Assembly (NCBI GenBank): GCA_029260735.1
Contig: JAJDCR010000111.1
Location: forward strand, 1 to 64,000
DNA length: 64,000 bases
Source: Planctomycetota bacterium
GTDB lineage: Bacteria; Planctomycetota; Uabimicrobiia; Uabimicrobiales; Uabimicrobiaceae
Reading direction: 5' to 3'
The translations under genes were made by a program, and so were the position numbers. This document shows positions 37,701-45,982 of the stretch, piece after piece (the first letter of the stretch is position 1; every line of letters starts with the position of its first letter). The notes under the pieces are model-generated. The model searched no databases. It was not told the origin of the DNA and was given only the letters and a program-made list of their open reading frames with translations.

Positions 37701-38499
37701 CATCTGTGATTAATGTTCCTGCTGGTAAATGGAACTCGACTTCTCCCTCTTCATTTTCTTTCTTAATAGGAGCCGCCAAAACTTTTCCGATAATGTTACG
37801 ATAAGATCGATTTCCTTTGAGAGTAACGTTTTGAACCTTATGAAACAAACGAATAATCGATTCATCAGTGGAATACTCTGGAGCTAATGCACGAATAAAG
37901 ATAGTGATAGGAATCTTTCCACTCTGATCGATTCGAATCGAAAGAGTATCTTTCTTTGTTACATTTATTTCTATCCAGCTTCCCCGCTCTGGAATAATCC
38001 AACAAGTTTGTAAATGCTTTTCCCCAGAATGTTTTTCTTCTGCAAAATCAATACCAGGAGAGCGATGTAGCTGACTAACAATAACACGTTCAGCTCCATT
38101 AATAATAAACTCTCCTCCTCCAATCATAAGAGGGATCTCGCCAAGATAAACATCTTCTTCTATGTAAGTTTCATCAGGGCGATTGAGCCGAACTCTAATC
38201 TTAAATGGAGCCCCATAAGTTCTTTTTAAGCGACGACATTCATCAGGAGTATATCTTGGTTTTGCAAGCTCATATTGTTTATATTCTAAGGTTATACTTC
38301 CATCAGGAAAACTCTTAATAGGAAAGACTCTCCCTATGATCGCTTCTAACCCTTTTTCGTCTCGACTAATCGAGGGAACCTTCATTTGGAGAAAGTCTTC
38401 ATAAGATCTCAATTGAAGTTCAACTAAATTAGGTACTTCAACGATCTCTTTGTGTTTTCCGTAATACCTACGTTCAGAAAAGTATGTCATAAATTCCAT
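34714..38499 (-). CDS. rpoB: RNA polymerase beta subunit
   Basis: 1261 residues. Diagnostic stretches: [56 protein letters not shown], the [12 protein letters not shown] active-site loop and [20 protein letters not shown]. In the rifampicin-binding cluster the usual LSQFMDQ reads LSQVVDQ. Start is the ATG at 38499; an ATG three codons later is also possible. The 347-bp leader holds two hairpins and a tandem repeat. Confidence 0.98.
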   Translation of the reverse strand: [1261 protein letters not shown]

Positions 38500-38538
38500 T
38501 TAACGAAAATCTATAATCGCAAATAGACTCGTTAACCT

Positions 38539-38574
38539 CCGTAGATTTATCCGTAGATTTGTCCGTAGATTTAA
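38539..38574. repeat. Three tandem 12-nt repeats in the rpoB leader
   Basis: CCGTAGATTTNN is repeated three times without spacing, about 40-75 nt upstream of rpoB. Only the last two bases of each unit vary. Read on the transcribed (minus) strand each unit is NNAAATCTACGG. Confidence 0.75.
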
Positions 38575-38613
38575 CACGGCTCAAAAATTTATTTGGCCAC
38601 AAAAAAACAATAG

Positions 38614-38639
38614 CCGCAGGCCATCAAGACAGACTGCGG
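38614..38639 (-). terminator. Second hairpin in the rplL-rpoB spacer
   Basis: On the minus strand CCGCAG and CTGCGG pair around a 14-nt loop and are followed by CTATTGTTTTTTT, resembling a short intrinsic terminator. It is downstream of the long hairpin at 38767-38806 and 115 nt before rpoB. Confidence 0.45.
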
Positions 38640-38766
38640 GTGCAATTTGTGCGACAGAATTCTTTTTTTTCGTGGCTTTTTTTATTTGTAGAGAGTTTTT
38701 TTACTAAGGGTGTATCCCTAGTTTTTTCTACAAAATAGCCCAAAAAAAGCAAATTTCTATAAAATA

Positions 38767-38806
38767 AAATTTCTCCATTGAAAATTATATCCCAATGGAG
38801 AAATTT
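38767..38806 (-). terminator. Attenuator-type terminator after rplL
   Basis: A perfect 14-bp stem (AAATTTCTCCATTG with CAATGGAGAAATTT) lies 40 nt after the rplL stop, followed on the minus strand by TATTTTAT. The position matches the known attenuator between rplL and rpoB in other bacteria, which lowers polymerase-subunit expression relative to L7/L12. Confidence 0.75.
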
Positions 38807-38846
38807 TACAGACTATATTTATATGCGTTGAAAAGTGCAAAGTTGA

Positions 38847-39281
38847 CTAGGCTACGCCTTTAATTTCAACCTTAGCACCAGAAGCTTCTAGTTCAGTCTT
38901 TGCTTTTTCAGCATCGTCTTTAGAAACTTTTTCTTTAACAGCCTTAGGAGCTTCATCAACTAAAGCTTTAGCTTCTTTCAATCCAAGACCAGTAATACCA
39001 CGAACGGCTTTAATAACTTGGATTTTCTTGTCGCCAATTTCAGTGAGAACCACATCAAAAGCTGTAGGCTCAGCAGAAGCTTCATCACCGCCACCCGCAA
39101 CAGGCATAGCACCCATAGCAACAGGTGCTGCAGCTGAAACATCGAAAGTTTCGCAGAATAGATCTTTAAGTCCTTTTAAATCAAGAACATTGTACCCTTT
39201 GATAACGTCCACAATAAGTCCGCTTTTTTCTTCTCCGGATAATGCACTGATTTCTTCAACGAGCTTACTTGTATCACTCAT
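38847..39281 (-). CDS. rplL: 50S ribosomal protein L7/L12
   Basis: About 144 residues from the ATG at 39281 (MSDTSKLVEEISALSGEEKS), preceded by GGAG; the longer frame upstream is not needed. N-terminal dimerisation domain, an Ala/Gly/Pro hinge, and the C-terminal KIQVIKAVRGITGLGLKEAK factor-binding domain. Forms the stalk with L10. Confidence 0.96.
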   Translation of the reverse strand: MSDTSKLVEEISALSGEEKSGLIVDVIKGYNVLDLKGLKDLFCETFDVSAAAPVAMGAMPVAGGGDEASAEPTAFDVVLTEIGDKKIQVIKAVRGITGLGLKEAKALVDEAPKAVKEKVSKDDAEKAKTELEASGAKVEIKGVA

Positions 39282-39462
39282 CTCTAAATCTCCAATCCTC
39301 AAATAACAGATAACCCAGGCAAGGTTGGGATCGCCGTGACTTTAAGGTTAACTAAAAATTTTTACTGAATTTGTACGTTTGCTACCCAAAACAAGGTAGT
39401 ATATCTTTCATTACTAATAAAAGCAAATGCACGTATGGCTTTTGACTTTTCTTTTGACCTCT

Positions 39463-40023
39463 TTAAGAAGTAAGATCGGAAACATTTTCAGCTCCCTGCT
39501 CTTCCATCTTATCAATTAGCCCGTTAGTTGCATAAACAACGTTTTGTAATGGGCCAGCCAAAATAGTTGCAATTTGTTGCATTGGGGCTTCGAAAACTCC
39601 AGCCAACATTGAAAGAAGAACTTCTCTCGGAGGAGTTTTAGAAAGCTCAACAACATCTTCATTGCTTAAAACATTACCAGGAAGATAGCCAGCTTTGAGT
39701 TTTATTTTCTTGGCTTTTTTATTCCAGTCAACTAAGCATTGAGCTACATTGACAATGCTTTCTCCGCCGAAGGCAATTGCCGTTGGTCCATTGAGATGCT
39801 CAGCAATCGTTTCGCTGTTTCCAGGAAACTTTTGCTTTAAAACAACATTTGCCAGGGTATTTTTTAAGACAAATAAACTAATTCCCTGAGCATATAGATT
39901 ACTTCTCAACTCAAAGGCATCTTGCGCCTCTAGGCCACTATAGTCAACCAAAATGAAGCTATCTACTTCCTCTAGGTATCGGGATAGCTCTCGAGCCATC
40001 TCTTTTCTGAGCATTTTAGACAT
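39463..40023 (-). CDS. rplJ: 50S ribosomal protein L10
   Basis: 186 residues. FILVDYSGLEAQDAFELRSN, FVLKNTLANVVLKQ and LNGPTAIAFGGE match L10, followed by the C-terminal helix that binds L7/L12. GGAG lies upstream of the ATG. Confidence 0.96.
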   Translation of the reverse strand: MSKMLRKEMARELSRYLEEVDSFILVDYSGLEAQDAFELRSNLYAQGISLFVLKNTLANVVLKQKFPGNSETIAEHLNGPTAIAFGGESIVNVAQCLVDWNKKAKKIKLKAGYLPGNVLSNEDVVELSKTPPREVLLSMLAGVFEAPMQQIATILAGPLQNVVYATNGLIDKMEEQGAENVSDLTS

Positions 40024-40149
40024 GCATCTTCACTCCGATATTCTTTGAGACAATTTTTTTGTTGGAAATAACCCTATTCACAAAAATTTCATTCTTCGTA
40101 GAATAAACTACAAATTTTTTGTTTTTGTGATAACGATTAGGAAACAAAC

Positions 40150-40902
40150 CTAATGTTCATCAAGGGCTATTCCAGGTCCCATAGAGGACGAAATTACCAC
40201 TTTTTTGATATAGATTCCTTTAGCAGTAGCAGGTCTCACAGCTTTGATATGTTCAATAAATGCTTCAACGTTTTCAATTAAGCTTTCCTTAGGAAAGCTT
40301 TTTTTGCCAACAGGAGCATGAACATTACCGCCACTATCAGTACGATACTCTACTTTTCCGGCTTTAAACTCTTTTACAGCAGTAAGAACGTCAGGAGTCA
40401 CTGTACCAGACTTAGGAGAAGGCATTTTGCCTTTTGGCCCAAGAACTCGTCCTAACTTACCTACAAAACGCATCATGCTAGGATGAGCAATAGCAACATC
40501 AAAATCAAGCCAATTTTCTTTTTGAATTTTATCAGCTAAGTCTTGAGATCCTACAACATCAGCCCCTGCTTTAAGTGCTTCTTCTGCCATATCGCCTTCA
40601 GCAAAAACAATGACTTTTACATCTTTGCCTATACCATGAGGTAAAGAAACTGATCCTCTAACCAATTGGTCAGATTTTCGAGGATCAACACCTAAGCTCA
40701 TGACAATATCCACAGATTCATCAAAATTAGCTTCGCTGGAACTCTTGATTAACTCAACCCCATCTTGAGTGGAGTAACGAGCCTTAGAATTAACCTTACT
40801 AAGATTATCTTGATGTCGTTTTGATTTTGCTCTACGGCTGGGAGGTCCGGGGCGTCTTTTTCTTACTTTTTCTTCTTCAGGAGCTTTTACTTGATCACTC
40901 AT
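40150..40902 (-). CDS. rplA: 50S ribosomal protein L1
   Basis: 250 residues. The N-terminus carries a ~35-residue extension rich in Arg, Lys and Pro before the usual SKARYSTQDGVELIK start. FDESVDIVMSLGVDPRKSDQ, GSVSLPHGIGK, LGRVLGPKGKMPSPKSGTV and EYRTDSGGNVHAPVGKKSF are diagnostic of L1. Confidence 0.96.
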   Translation of the reverse strand: MSDQVKAPEEEKVRKRRPGPPSRRAKSKRHQDNLSKVNSKARYSTQDGVELIKSSSEANFDESVDIVMSLGVDPRKSDQLVRGSVSLPHGIGKDVKVIVFAEGDMAEEALKAGADVVGSQDLADKIQKENWLDFDVAIAHPSMMRFVGKLGRVLGPKGKMPSPKSGTVTPDVLTAVKEFKAGKVEYRTDSGGNVHAPVGKKSFPKESLIENVEAFIEHIKAVRPATAKGIYIKKVVISSSMGPGIALDEH

Positions 40903-40915
40903 GATTTAGTACCTC

Positions 40916-41341
40916 TTATTCGACTACTTCAATCCCCATACTTCTTGCAGTTCCTTCGATAACGCGCATGGCACTATCGACACTATGTGCATTCATATTT
41001 TTTTGCTTTTCTTCAGCAATTTTTTTCACCTGTTCTTTGGTCACTTTCCCAACTTTTTTAATATTGGGAACACCAGACCCTTTAGCAACTCCAGCAGCCT
41101 GTTTCAAAAGAAACGAGACAGGTGATCCTTTGAATTCCATATCAAAAGAGCGATCGTCATAAACGCTTAGAATCACTGCTATTGGAGCACCCATATTCTC
41201 ACGAGTGGCATCATTAAATTTTTTAACAAATTCACCAATGTTAACACCATGCTGCCCCAAAGCGGGTCCAACAGGGGGAGCTGGAGTGGCTTGTCCACCA
41301 GGACAAGTCAATTTAACATTCGCAACTACTTTTTTGGCCAT
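40916..41341 (-). CDS. rplK: 50S ribosomal protein L11
   Basis: 141 residues. VKLTCPGGQATPAPPVGPAL, GQHGVNIGEFVKKFNDATR and the C-terminal AMRVIEGTARSMGIEV identify L11 of the GTPase-associated centre. Confidence 0.97.
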   Translation of the reverse strand: MAKKVVANVKLTCPGGQATPAPPVGPALGQHGVNIGEFVKKFNDATRENMGAPIAVILSVYDDRSFDMEFKGSPVSFLLKQAAGVAKGSGVPNIKKVGKVTKEQVKKIAEEKQKNMNAHSVDSAMRVIEGTARSMGIEVVE

Positions 41342-41360
41342 ATTTTCCTCGTTACTTTAT

Positions 41361-42041
41361 TTACAAGCTTTCTACTTGCCAGAATTCTAACTCTACTTGC
41401 GTATACCGACCAAAGATCGCAACAACAACCTTAACAATCCCTTTTTGCTCATTAACCTCGTCAACAATACCATCAAAGTTCTCAAAAGGACCTTCTTTGA
41501 TTTTGATATTTTGTCCTTTTCGAAAGGATATCTTAGGCTTAGGTTTGTCCTTAGTCTGTGAGCAGTTGAAAAGCATTCTCTCAACTTCTTCCTCAGACAT
41601 AGGAACTGGCTTTGAGGGAGATCCCACAAAGTCACCAACCCCAGGAGTGCTTTTTACGATATGGCGGGACTCATCGGACATAATCATTTCGACCATGACA
41701 TAACCGGGATACAGTTTTCTTTCAACGACTTTTTTTTGTCCCTTTTTTACCTCTGATACTAGTTCAGTAGGAACAACTACTCTAGAGAAAAGATCTCCTG
41801 CTGTTGAAGCAGCGATTTTTTTCTCCAACCCTAGTCTTACTCTATCCTCTTTGTTACTTTGCACACGCAAGATGAACCATTTCATGTCAGGATTAGGAGA
41901 AGCACTTTCAATAGTAGCATTCTCAACTACTTCCTCAACATCAGTGTTTTCTTGTGAAGCTGTGTCATTTTCAGTGCTATCCAGCTCTTTTTCCACATTA
42001 GCCTCATTTTCATCATTGCTTTTGTCTTCAGGAAAGCCCAT
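41361..42041 (-). CDS. nusG: Transcription termination/antitermination factor NusG with acidic N-terminal extension
   Basis: 226 residues. The core starts near residue 53 (KWFILRVQSNKEDRVRLGLE), with LYPGYVMVEM, SRHIVKSTPGVGDFVG and the C-terminal KOW domain (FRKGQNIKIKEGPFENFDGI). The first ~52 residues are almost entirely Glu, Asp, Asn, Thr and Ser and probably disordered; such tails are found on NusG in a few phyla. It couples RNA polymerase to Rho or the ribosome. Lies between secE and rplK as usual. Confidence 0.95.
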   Translation of the reverse strand: MGFPEDKSNDENEANVEKELDSTENDTASQENTDVEEVVENATIESASPNPDMKWFILRVQSNKEDRVRLGLEKKIAASTAGDLFSRVVVPTELVSEVKKGQKKVVERKLYPGYVMVEMIMSDESRHIVKSTPGVGDFVGSPSKPVPMSEEEVERMLFNCSQTKDKPKPKISFRKGQNIKIKEGPFENFDGIVDEVNEQKGIVKVVVAIFGRYTQVELEFWQVESL

Positions 42042-42055
42042 GGTATGCCTTCTAT

Positions 42056-42505
42056 TTAAAAGATAGTTCCGAAAAATTTATCGAAAACGATATCTGACAG
42101 GAACATGAATACCCCTAAGATGATAATTGTAATAATAACAACAACAGAAGAGGTTACAACTTCCCTAAATATAGGCCAAGAAACCTTACGCATTTCACTT
42201 TCAGTCTCAATAAGAAATTCTGAGAGACGAGCATGCCTAAAACTTGCCCAGAAAGACAGCAGAACTGAAAAAAGCCAAATGCCCAAAGAAATAAACAGCC
42301 GATATGATATAATTATATCATACTCAACTAAGGGAATGGTTATTTGAGTAAGAGGCTGGCTTAACCATCCATATTGGATACTTTCAGCAGGCGGAAAGCA
42401 GGTCGAATAAAGCCGGTATGCTCCAAAGGTAAAAAGCACAAGTAGGCAGAGAAATGTAATTCGACGAATTACAATTCCTTGTTTCGGTTTATAAATCAAA
42501 GACAT
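42056..42505 (-). CDS. secE: Protein translocase subunit SecE, three-TM form
   Basis: About 149 residues from the ATG at 42505, preceded by AAAGGAAAC; the longer frame starts with TTG at 42541. Two extra hydrophobic segments at the N-terminus (about residues 17-32 and 65-85) precede the conserved SecE part: ETESEMRKVSWPIFREVVTS amphipathic helix and the last TM. The single-TM form is minimal; this larger one resembles the enterobacterial architecture. Confidence 0.9.
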   Translation of the reverse strand: MSLIYKPKQGIVIRRITFLCLLVLFTFGAYRLYSTCFPPAESIQYGWLSQPLTQITIPLVEYDIIISYRLFISLGIWLFSVLLSFWASFRHARLSEFLIETESEMRKVSWPIFREVVTSSVVVIITIIILGVFMFLSDIVFDKFFGTIF

Positions 42506-42601
42506 TCTTACGTTTCCTTTTGTAACTTTCTCATATCCCAAATATCAAAATATTCCGTATAAAACGGTTTTGAAGGGAGCACAAACGGCAAGAACACAAT
42601 T

Positions 42602-42656
42602 AGCCCTAACAAAAATCTTTTGACTTTCTTGTAAACCAAAAGACTTTGTTAGGGCT
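42602..42656 (-). terminator. Hairpin after tuf
   Basis: Twelve-bp perfect arms, AGCCCTAACAAA (42602-42613) and TTTGTTAGGGCT (42645-42656), enclose a loop with further pairing (TCTTTT/AAAAGA). It begins 21 nt after the tuf stop. A U-run is weak on the minus strand, so partial termination or processing between tuf and secE is the likely role. Confidence 0.5.
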
Positions 42657-42677
42657 CATTGTAAATAACCTAGATTA

Positions 42678-43871
42678 TTACTCAGAAATTTCGGTAACTA
42701 CACCAGCTCCCACTGTTCTACCACCTTCTCGGATAGCAAAACGAAGCTCTTTTTCCATAGCAATAGGAGTAATGAGTTCAACTTCTAGGTCAACGTTATC
42801 ACCAGGCATTACCATATCAGCACCAACTACTTGAGCTGTTCCAGTAACATCCGTTGTTCTAAAATAAAACTGAGGTCTGTAACCACTGAAGAAAGGCTTG
42901 TGACGTCCACCTTCTTCTTTTTTCAATACATAAACCTTAGCTTTAAATTTTGTATGAGGCTTAATAGAACCAGGTTTAGCTAGAACTTGACCTCTTTCGA
43001 GATCTTTCTTTTCGATCCCACGTAAAAGCACACCAACGTTATCACCAGCCAAACCTTCATCTAAAAGTTTGCGGAACATTTCCACGCCAGTACATACAGT
43101 TTTACGAGTTGCAACCATACCGACTACTTCGACATCATCGCCTACCCTAACTTTACCACGTTCAATACGACCAGTACCTACTGTACCACGTCCTTTGATG
43201 GAGAAAACATCTTCAATAGGCATTAAGAAAGGCTTATCGATTTCGCGTTCAGGCTCAGGAATATAATCATCAACTGCAGCCATCAGGTCAAAAATACATT
43301 TAGCATTTTCTTCGTCAGCAGTTTCACATTTTCCAGCAAGGAGAGCTGATCCAGGTATAACAGGAATATCGTCTCCTGGGTAATCGTATTTGCTTAAAAG
43401 CTCACGCAACTCCATTTCGACCAACTCAACTAGGTCAGGCTCGTCTTTCATCATATCGCATTTGTTTAAAAAAACAACGATACCAGGAACGTTTACCTGA
43501 CGTGCCAACAAGATGTGCTCTCGTGTTTGAGGCATAGGTCCATCGGTTGCAGCCACCACTAGAATGGCACCATCCATTTGTGCAGCACCTGTAATCATGT
43601 TTTTGATATAGTCAGCGTGTCCTGGACAATCAACGTGGGCATAATGCCTGTTCTCAGTTTCGTATTCAACGTGGCAAACAGAGATAGTTATTCCACGGGC
43701 TTTTTCTTCAGGAGCTTTATCTATTTGATCGAAGTCCAGATTACTACATAGACCTTTAAGACTAAGAACTTTAGTGATGGCAGCTGTAAGGGTTGTTTTG
43801 CCGTGGTCGATATGTCCAATAGTGCCAATATTAAGATGCGGCTTGGTTCTTTCGAACTTATCTTTTGCCAT
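42678..43871 (-). CDS. tuf: Translation elongation factor Tu
   Basis: 397 residues. G1 GHIDHGKTTLT, ARGITISVCHVEYET switch I, DCPGHADYIKNM, NKCDM and GSALL motifs; domains 2-3 with IEDVFSIKGRGTVGTGRIE and PFFSGYRPQFYFRTTDVTG. Delivers aminoacyl-tRNA to the ribosome. It is located downstream of the tRNA cluster rather than next to fusA. Confidence 0.98.
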   Translation of the reverse strand: MAKDKFERTKPHLNIGTIGHIDHGKTTLTAAITKVLSLKGLCSNLDFDQIDKAPEEKARGITISVCHVEYETENRHYAHVDCPGHADYIKNMITGAAQMDGAILVVAATDGPMPQTREHILLARQVNVPGIVVFLNKCDMMKDEPDLVELVEMELRELLSKYDYPGDDIPVIPGSALLAGKCETADEENAKCIFDLMAAVDDYIPEPEREIDKPFLMPIEDVFSIKGRGTVGTGRIERGKVRVGDDVEVVGMVATRKTVCTGVEMFRKLLDEGLAGDNVGVLLRGIEKKDLERGQVLAKPGSIKPHTKFKAKVYVLKKEEGGRHKPFFSGYRPQFYFRTTDVTGTAQVVGADMVMPGDNVDLEVELITPIAMEKELRFAIREGGRTVGAGVVTEISE

Positions 43872-44409
43872 AGGGACATCTCCGTTAACTCAAATATAAC
43901 TTTTTTTCAAAATTTCATAACAATTATATCAAAACAATTTTCTATCCATCATTCACTTCAGCAAAGAATAAAATAATCTCATAATTGAAATTATTTCAGC
44001 CTAAACAAACTATTATTCATAGAAGGGTTAAGCATATCTTCCTACCATAATCATTCAACACTAAATATTCTTACTAGGAAAAGCTAAAAATATTTTATAG
44101 TGAGTACATAATCATGGTTACATTCTCAAACACTAAACCAACTTTAGAGACTAAACGTCCAAAATTCTTCTTTAGATACACTGCAACACAAAAATCAGAT
44201 AAGACTTAGAGAATAGCATTCAAATCTGGTGTAAAGATATATGCGGGAAGACAGTGCTTTAGTATTGAAGTTGTAGTTGATGAGGATAAAAAAAATAAGA
44301 CAAATTTTCAATTTTGGAGGATTGGATAAACAAAAAACTTCTTATTATAGGGAATGAAAGTATCTTGTTTTCAAATTTTCCGGCGGAATACATTGTCTTA
44401 TGAATCAAT
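43872..44409. other. Spacer between tRNA-Thr(GGU) and tuf
   Basis: A 538-bp AT-rich region. On the minus strand it should be the tuf leader. I see no strong hairpin or promoter for tuf in it. On the plus strand it contains the interrupted open frame described separately. Confidence 0.5.
44114..44329 (+). pseudogene. Interrupted 71-codon open frame, possible decayed gene
   Basis: On the plus strand, ATG at 44114 opens a frame of 31 codons that stops at a TAG (44207-44209) and then continues in the same frame for 39 more codons to a TAA at 44327-44329. The conceptual product reads like protein on both sides of the stop (KRPKFFFRYTATQKSDK before, SGVKIYAGRQCFSIEVVVDE after). No homologue recognised. 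It could be a remnant gene or chance. Confidence 0.25.
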
Positions 44410-44481
<72 letters not shown>

Positions 44482-44487
44482 GTCTAG

Positions 44488-44558
44488 AGCGGGTGATGGG
44501 AATCGAACCCACACTGCCAGCTTGGAAGGCTGGTACTCTACCATTGAGTTACACCCGC
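44488..44558 (-). tRNA. tRNA-Gly(UCC)
   Basis: Acceptor GCGGGTG/CACCCGC, anticodon stem CCAGC/GCTGG with loop CTTCCAA (anticodon TCC), T-arm GGTTCGATTCC, discriminator T. No encoded CCA. Confidence 0.95.
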
Positions 44559-44567
44559 TTTTTTTTA

Positions 44568-44649
44568 TGGAGGGAAGAGGATTCGAACCTCTGAAGGCGA
44601 AGCCAGTGGATTTACAGTCCACCCCCGTTGGCCACTTAGGTATCCCTCC
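44568..44649 (-). tRNA. tRNA-Tyr(GUA)
   Basis: 82 nt, class II with a long variable arm. Acceptor GGAGGGA/TCCCTCC, anticodon stem GTGGA/TCCAC with loop CTGTAAA (anticodon GTA), T-arm GGTTCGAATCC, discriminator A. Confidence 0.95.
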
Positions 44650-44671
44650 TGAATTTGCATTATTTTAAGCA

Positions 44672-44743
44672 AGCTAGCGGTGGGATTCGAACCCACAACC
44701 GCCTGATTACAAATCAGGGGCTCTGCCGTTGAGCTACGCTAGC
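44672..44743 (-). tRNA. tRNA-Thr(UGU)
   Basis: Acceptor GCTAGCG/CGCTAGC, anticodon loop TTGTAAT on a CTGAT/ATCAG-type stem (anticodon TGT), T-arm GGTTCGAATCC. First of the four tRNAs in transcription order; Thr-Tyr-Gly-Thr followed by tuf is the same order as the E. coli thrU-tyrU-glyT-thrT-tufB unit. Confidence 0.95.
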
Positions 44744-44783
44744 AGAGTTATATCTCTCTTTACAATTCAAGGAACAGGTGAAT

Positions 44784-44832
44784 GTTCTCATTTAAGAGAA
44801 CGTAATTATATAACCAACTCAGCTTATTGCAA
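44784..44832 (-). promoter_or_regulatory. Promoter of the tRNA-tuf operon
   Basis: On the minus strand TTGCAA (44827-44832) and a perfect TATAAT (44805-44810) are 16 bases apart, about 60 nt upstream of the first tRNA. A small palindrome GTTCTC/GAGAAC (44784-44801) covers the expected transcription start and could be an operator or a leader hairpin. Confidence 0.65.
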
Positions 44833-44903
44833 GCAAAAAATGGATTTTAAAAAAAATACCCGCTAAGACTATACAAGAGAACGGCTTAGAGGGAGAATAC
44901 AGC

Positions 44904-45908
44904 CTATAAAACAAAGAATTCCACTGCCTTTTTAAAATAATAATTCGCATCTTCTTCTTTTAGAAGAGAAAAATTTTCTTCTTTTTCCTTAAGATACTTA
45001 AGATACCTATCATAGCTAAAAACAGTATAAGCTCCCTCCTCTTGCTGTGTTTCCAGAAGCATTTTACTTTGAATTAAAGCTTGCTCGGAAATTGCTGGAT
45101 CCAAAGGTGACTGGGCCATCCAAAGAAGGGTTTCTTGAAACACTTCTGGCTTGTTACAACTCGCCAGCATCCCTGCCACATCAAGCATTTCAGAAAACTG
45201 AGGGCGATTAGAAAATTTTTCACAAAAAAGCGAGAACCCTTCATAAGCCTTGCTTGTCCCCACCTGTTCGGACACTAATTGAGCTGTGTAGATAGCAGGA
45301 AAAACAAGCTCATCTTCAACCTTTTCGAGAGCAACAAAATATTTCTCCATAAGAGAACTACTTTGCCATAAGCGCATAAAAATTCTAGCAAGATATTGAT
45401 TGGCGAGATTTCTTTTTTCATTATCCCCTTTTATATTTGGAATTCTAAAAAAAGTACTTCCGTAGAAGTTTTGAAACCTAGATGATAGGAAAACAGACAA
45501 GCACCCTTCCATTATTTCTGCAATAGAATCTACTTGATCAGGCCCCCATATGTCATCTTTTACGTTATCCAGAACCGTTGCCATAAAAGAGTCACCATAG
45601 AAACTTAATCCATCCAGAAACTCATTAGATTTTAGCTTTAGTAGCATCTTTTTGTGAGATTTTCCCCAAAAAGTGTCCATTCTAGATAATGAAAAAACAA
45701 AAGTCGCTGCTACCTTTGTTGTCTCCGGGTTATTTAGCAGCAACTCTTCCAATCGATATTTGGCGAAAGACTTCTTTACCTCCCAATACATTTTCAAGGA
45801 GAGAAACTTTATCCAAACTTTTCTTAAAAAACCAGGCAGCTTAGGAGCCAGGTTTCCTTTTTCTGCCTCTAAGGCATTTAAAAGTATATCTTTAAGCTCT
45901 TTGTTCAT
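44904..45908 (-). CDS. Unrecognised helical-repeat-like protein
   Basis: About 334 residues from the ATG at 45908; an upstream TTG adds six. No clear ribosome site. Almost wholly alpha-helical with regularly spaced amphipathic helices (for example DGLSFYGDSFMATVLDN, LVFPAIYTAQLVSEQVG, QFSEMLDVAGMLASC), suggesting a helical solenoid, but no named repeat can be assigned. No signal peptide. It lies 56 bp downstream of the AI-2E permease on the same strand. Confidence 0.5.
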   Translation of the reverse strand: MNKELKDILLNALEAEKGNLAPKLPGFLRKVWIKFLSLKMYWEVKKSFAKYRLEELLLNNPETTKVAATFVFSLSRMDTFWGKSHKKMLLKLKSNEFLDGLSFYGDSFMATVLDNVKDDIWGPDQVDSIAEIMEGCLSVFLSSRFQNFYGSTFFRIPNIKGDNEKRNLANQYLARIFMRLWQSSSLMEKYFVALEKVEDELVFPAIYTAQLVSEQVGTSKAYEGFSLFCEKFSNRPQFSEMLDVAGMLASCNKPEVFQETLLWMAQSPLDPAISEQALIQSKMLLETQQEEGAYTVFSYDRYLKYLKEKEENFSLLKEEDANYYFKKAVEFFVL

Positions 45909-45982
45909 TAGATAATTTTGGCGCAAACGTTTTCTAAATGGCCAACCCTGTCACTTTCTGAGTTTGAGCAATATTCAAAATT

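Noticed and set aside
42542..42677. tRNA-Trp or rpmG between tuf and secE
   Set aside because: Neither a cloverleaf nor an L33 frame is present; only a hairpin is seen.
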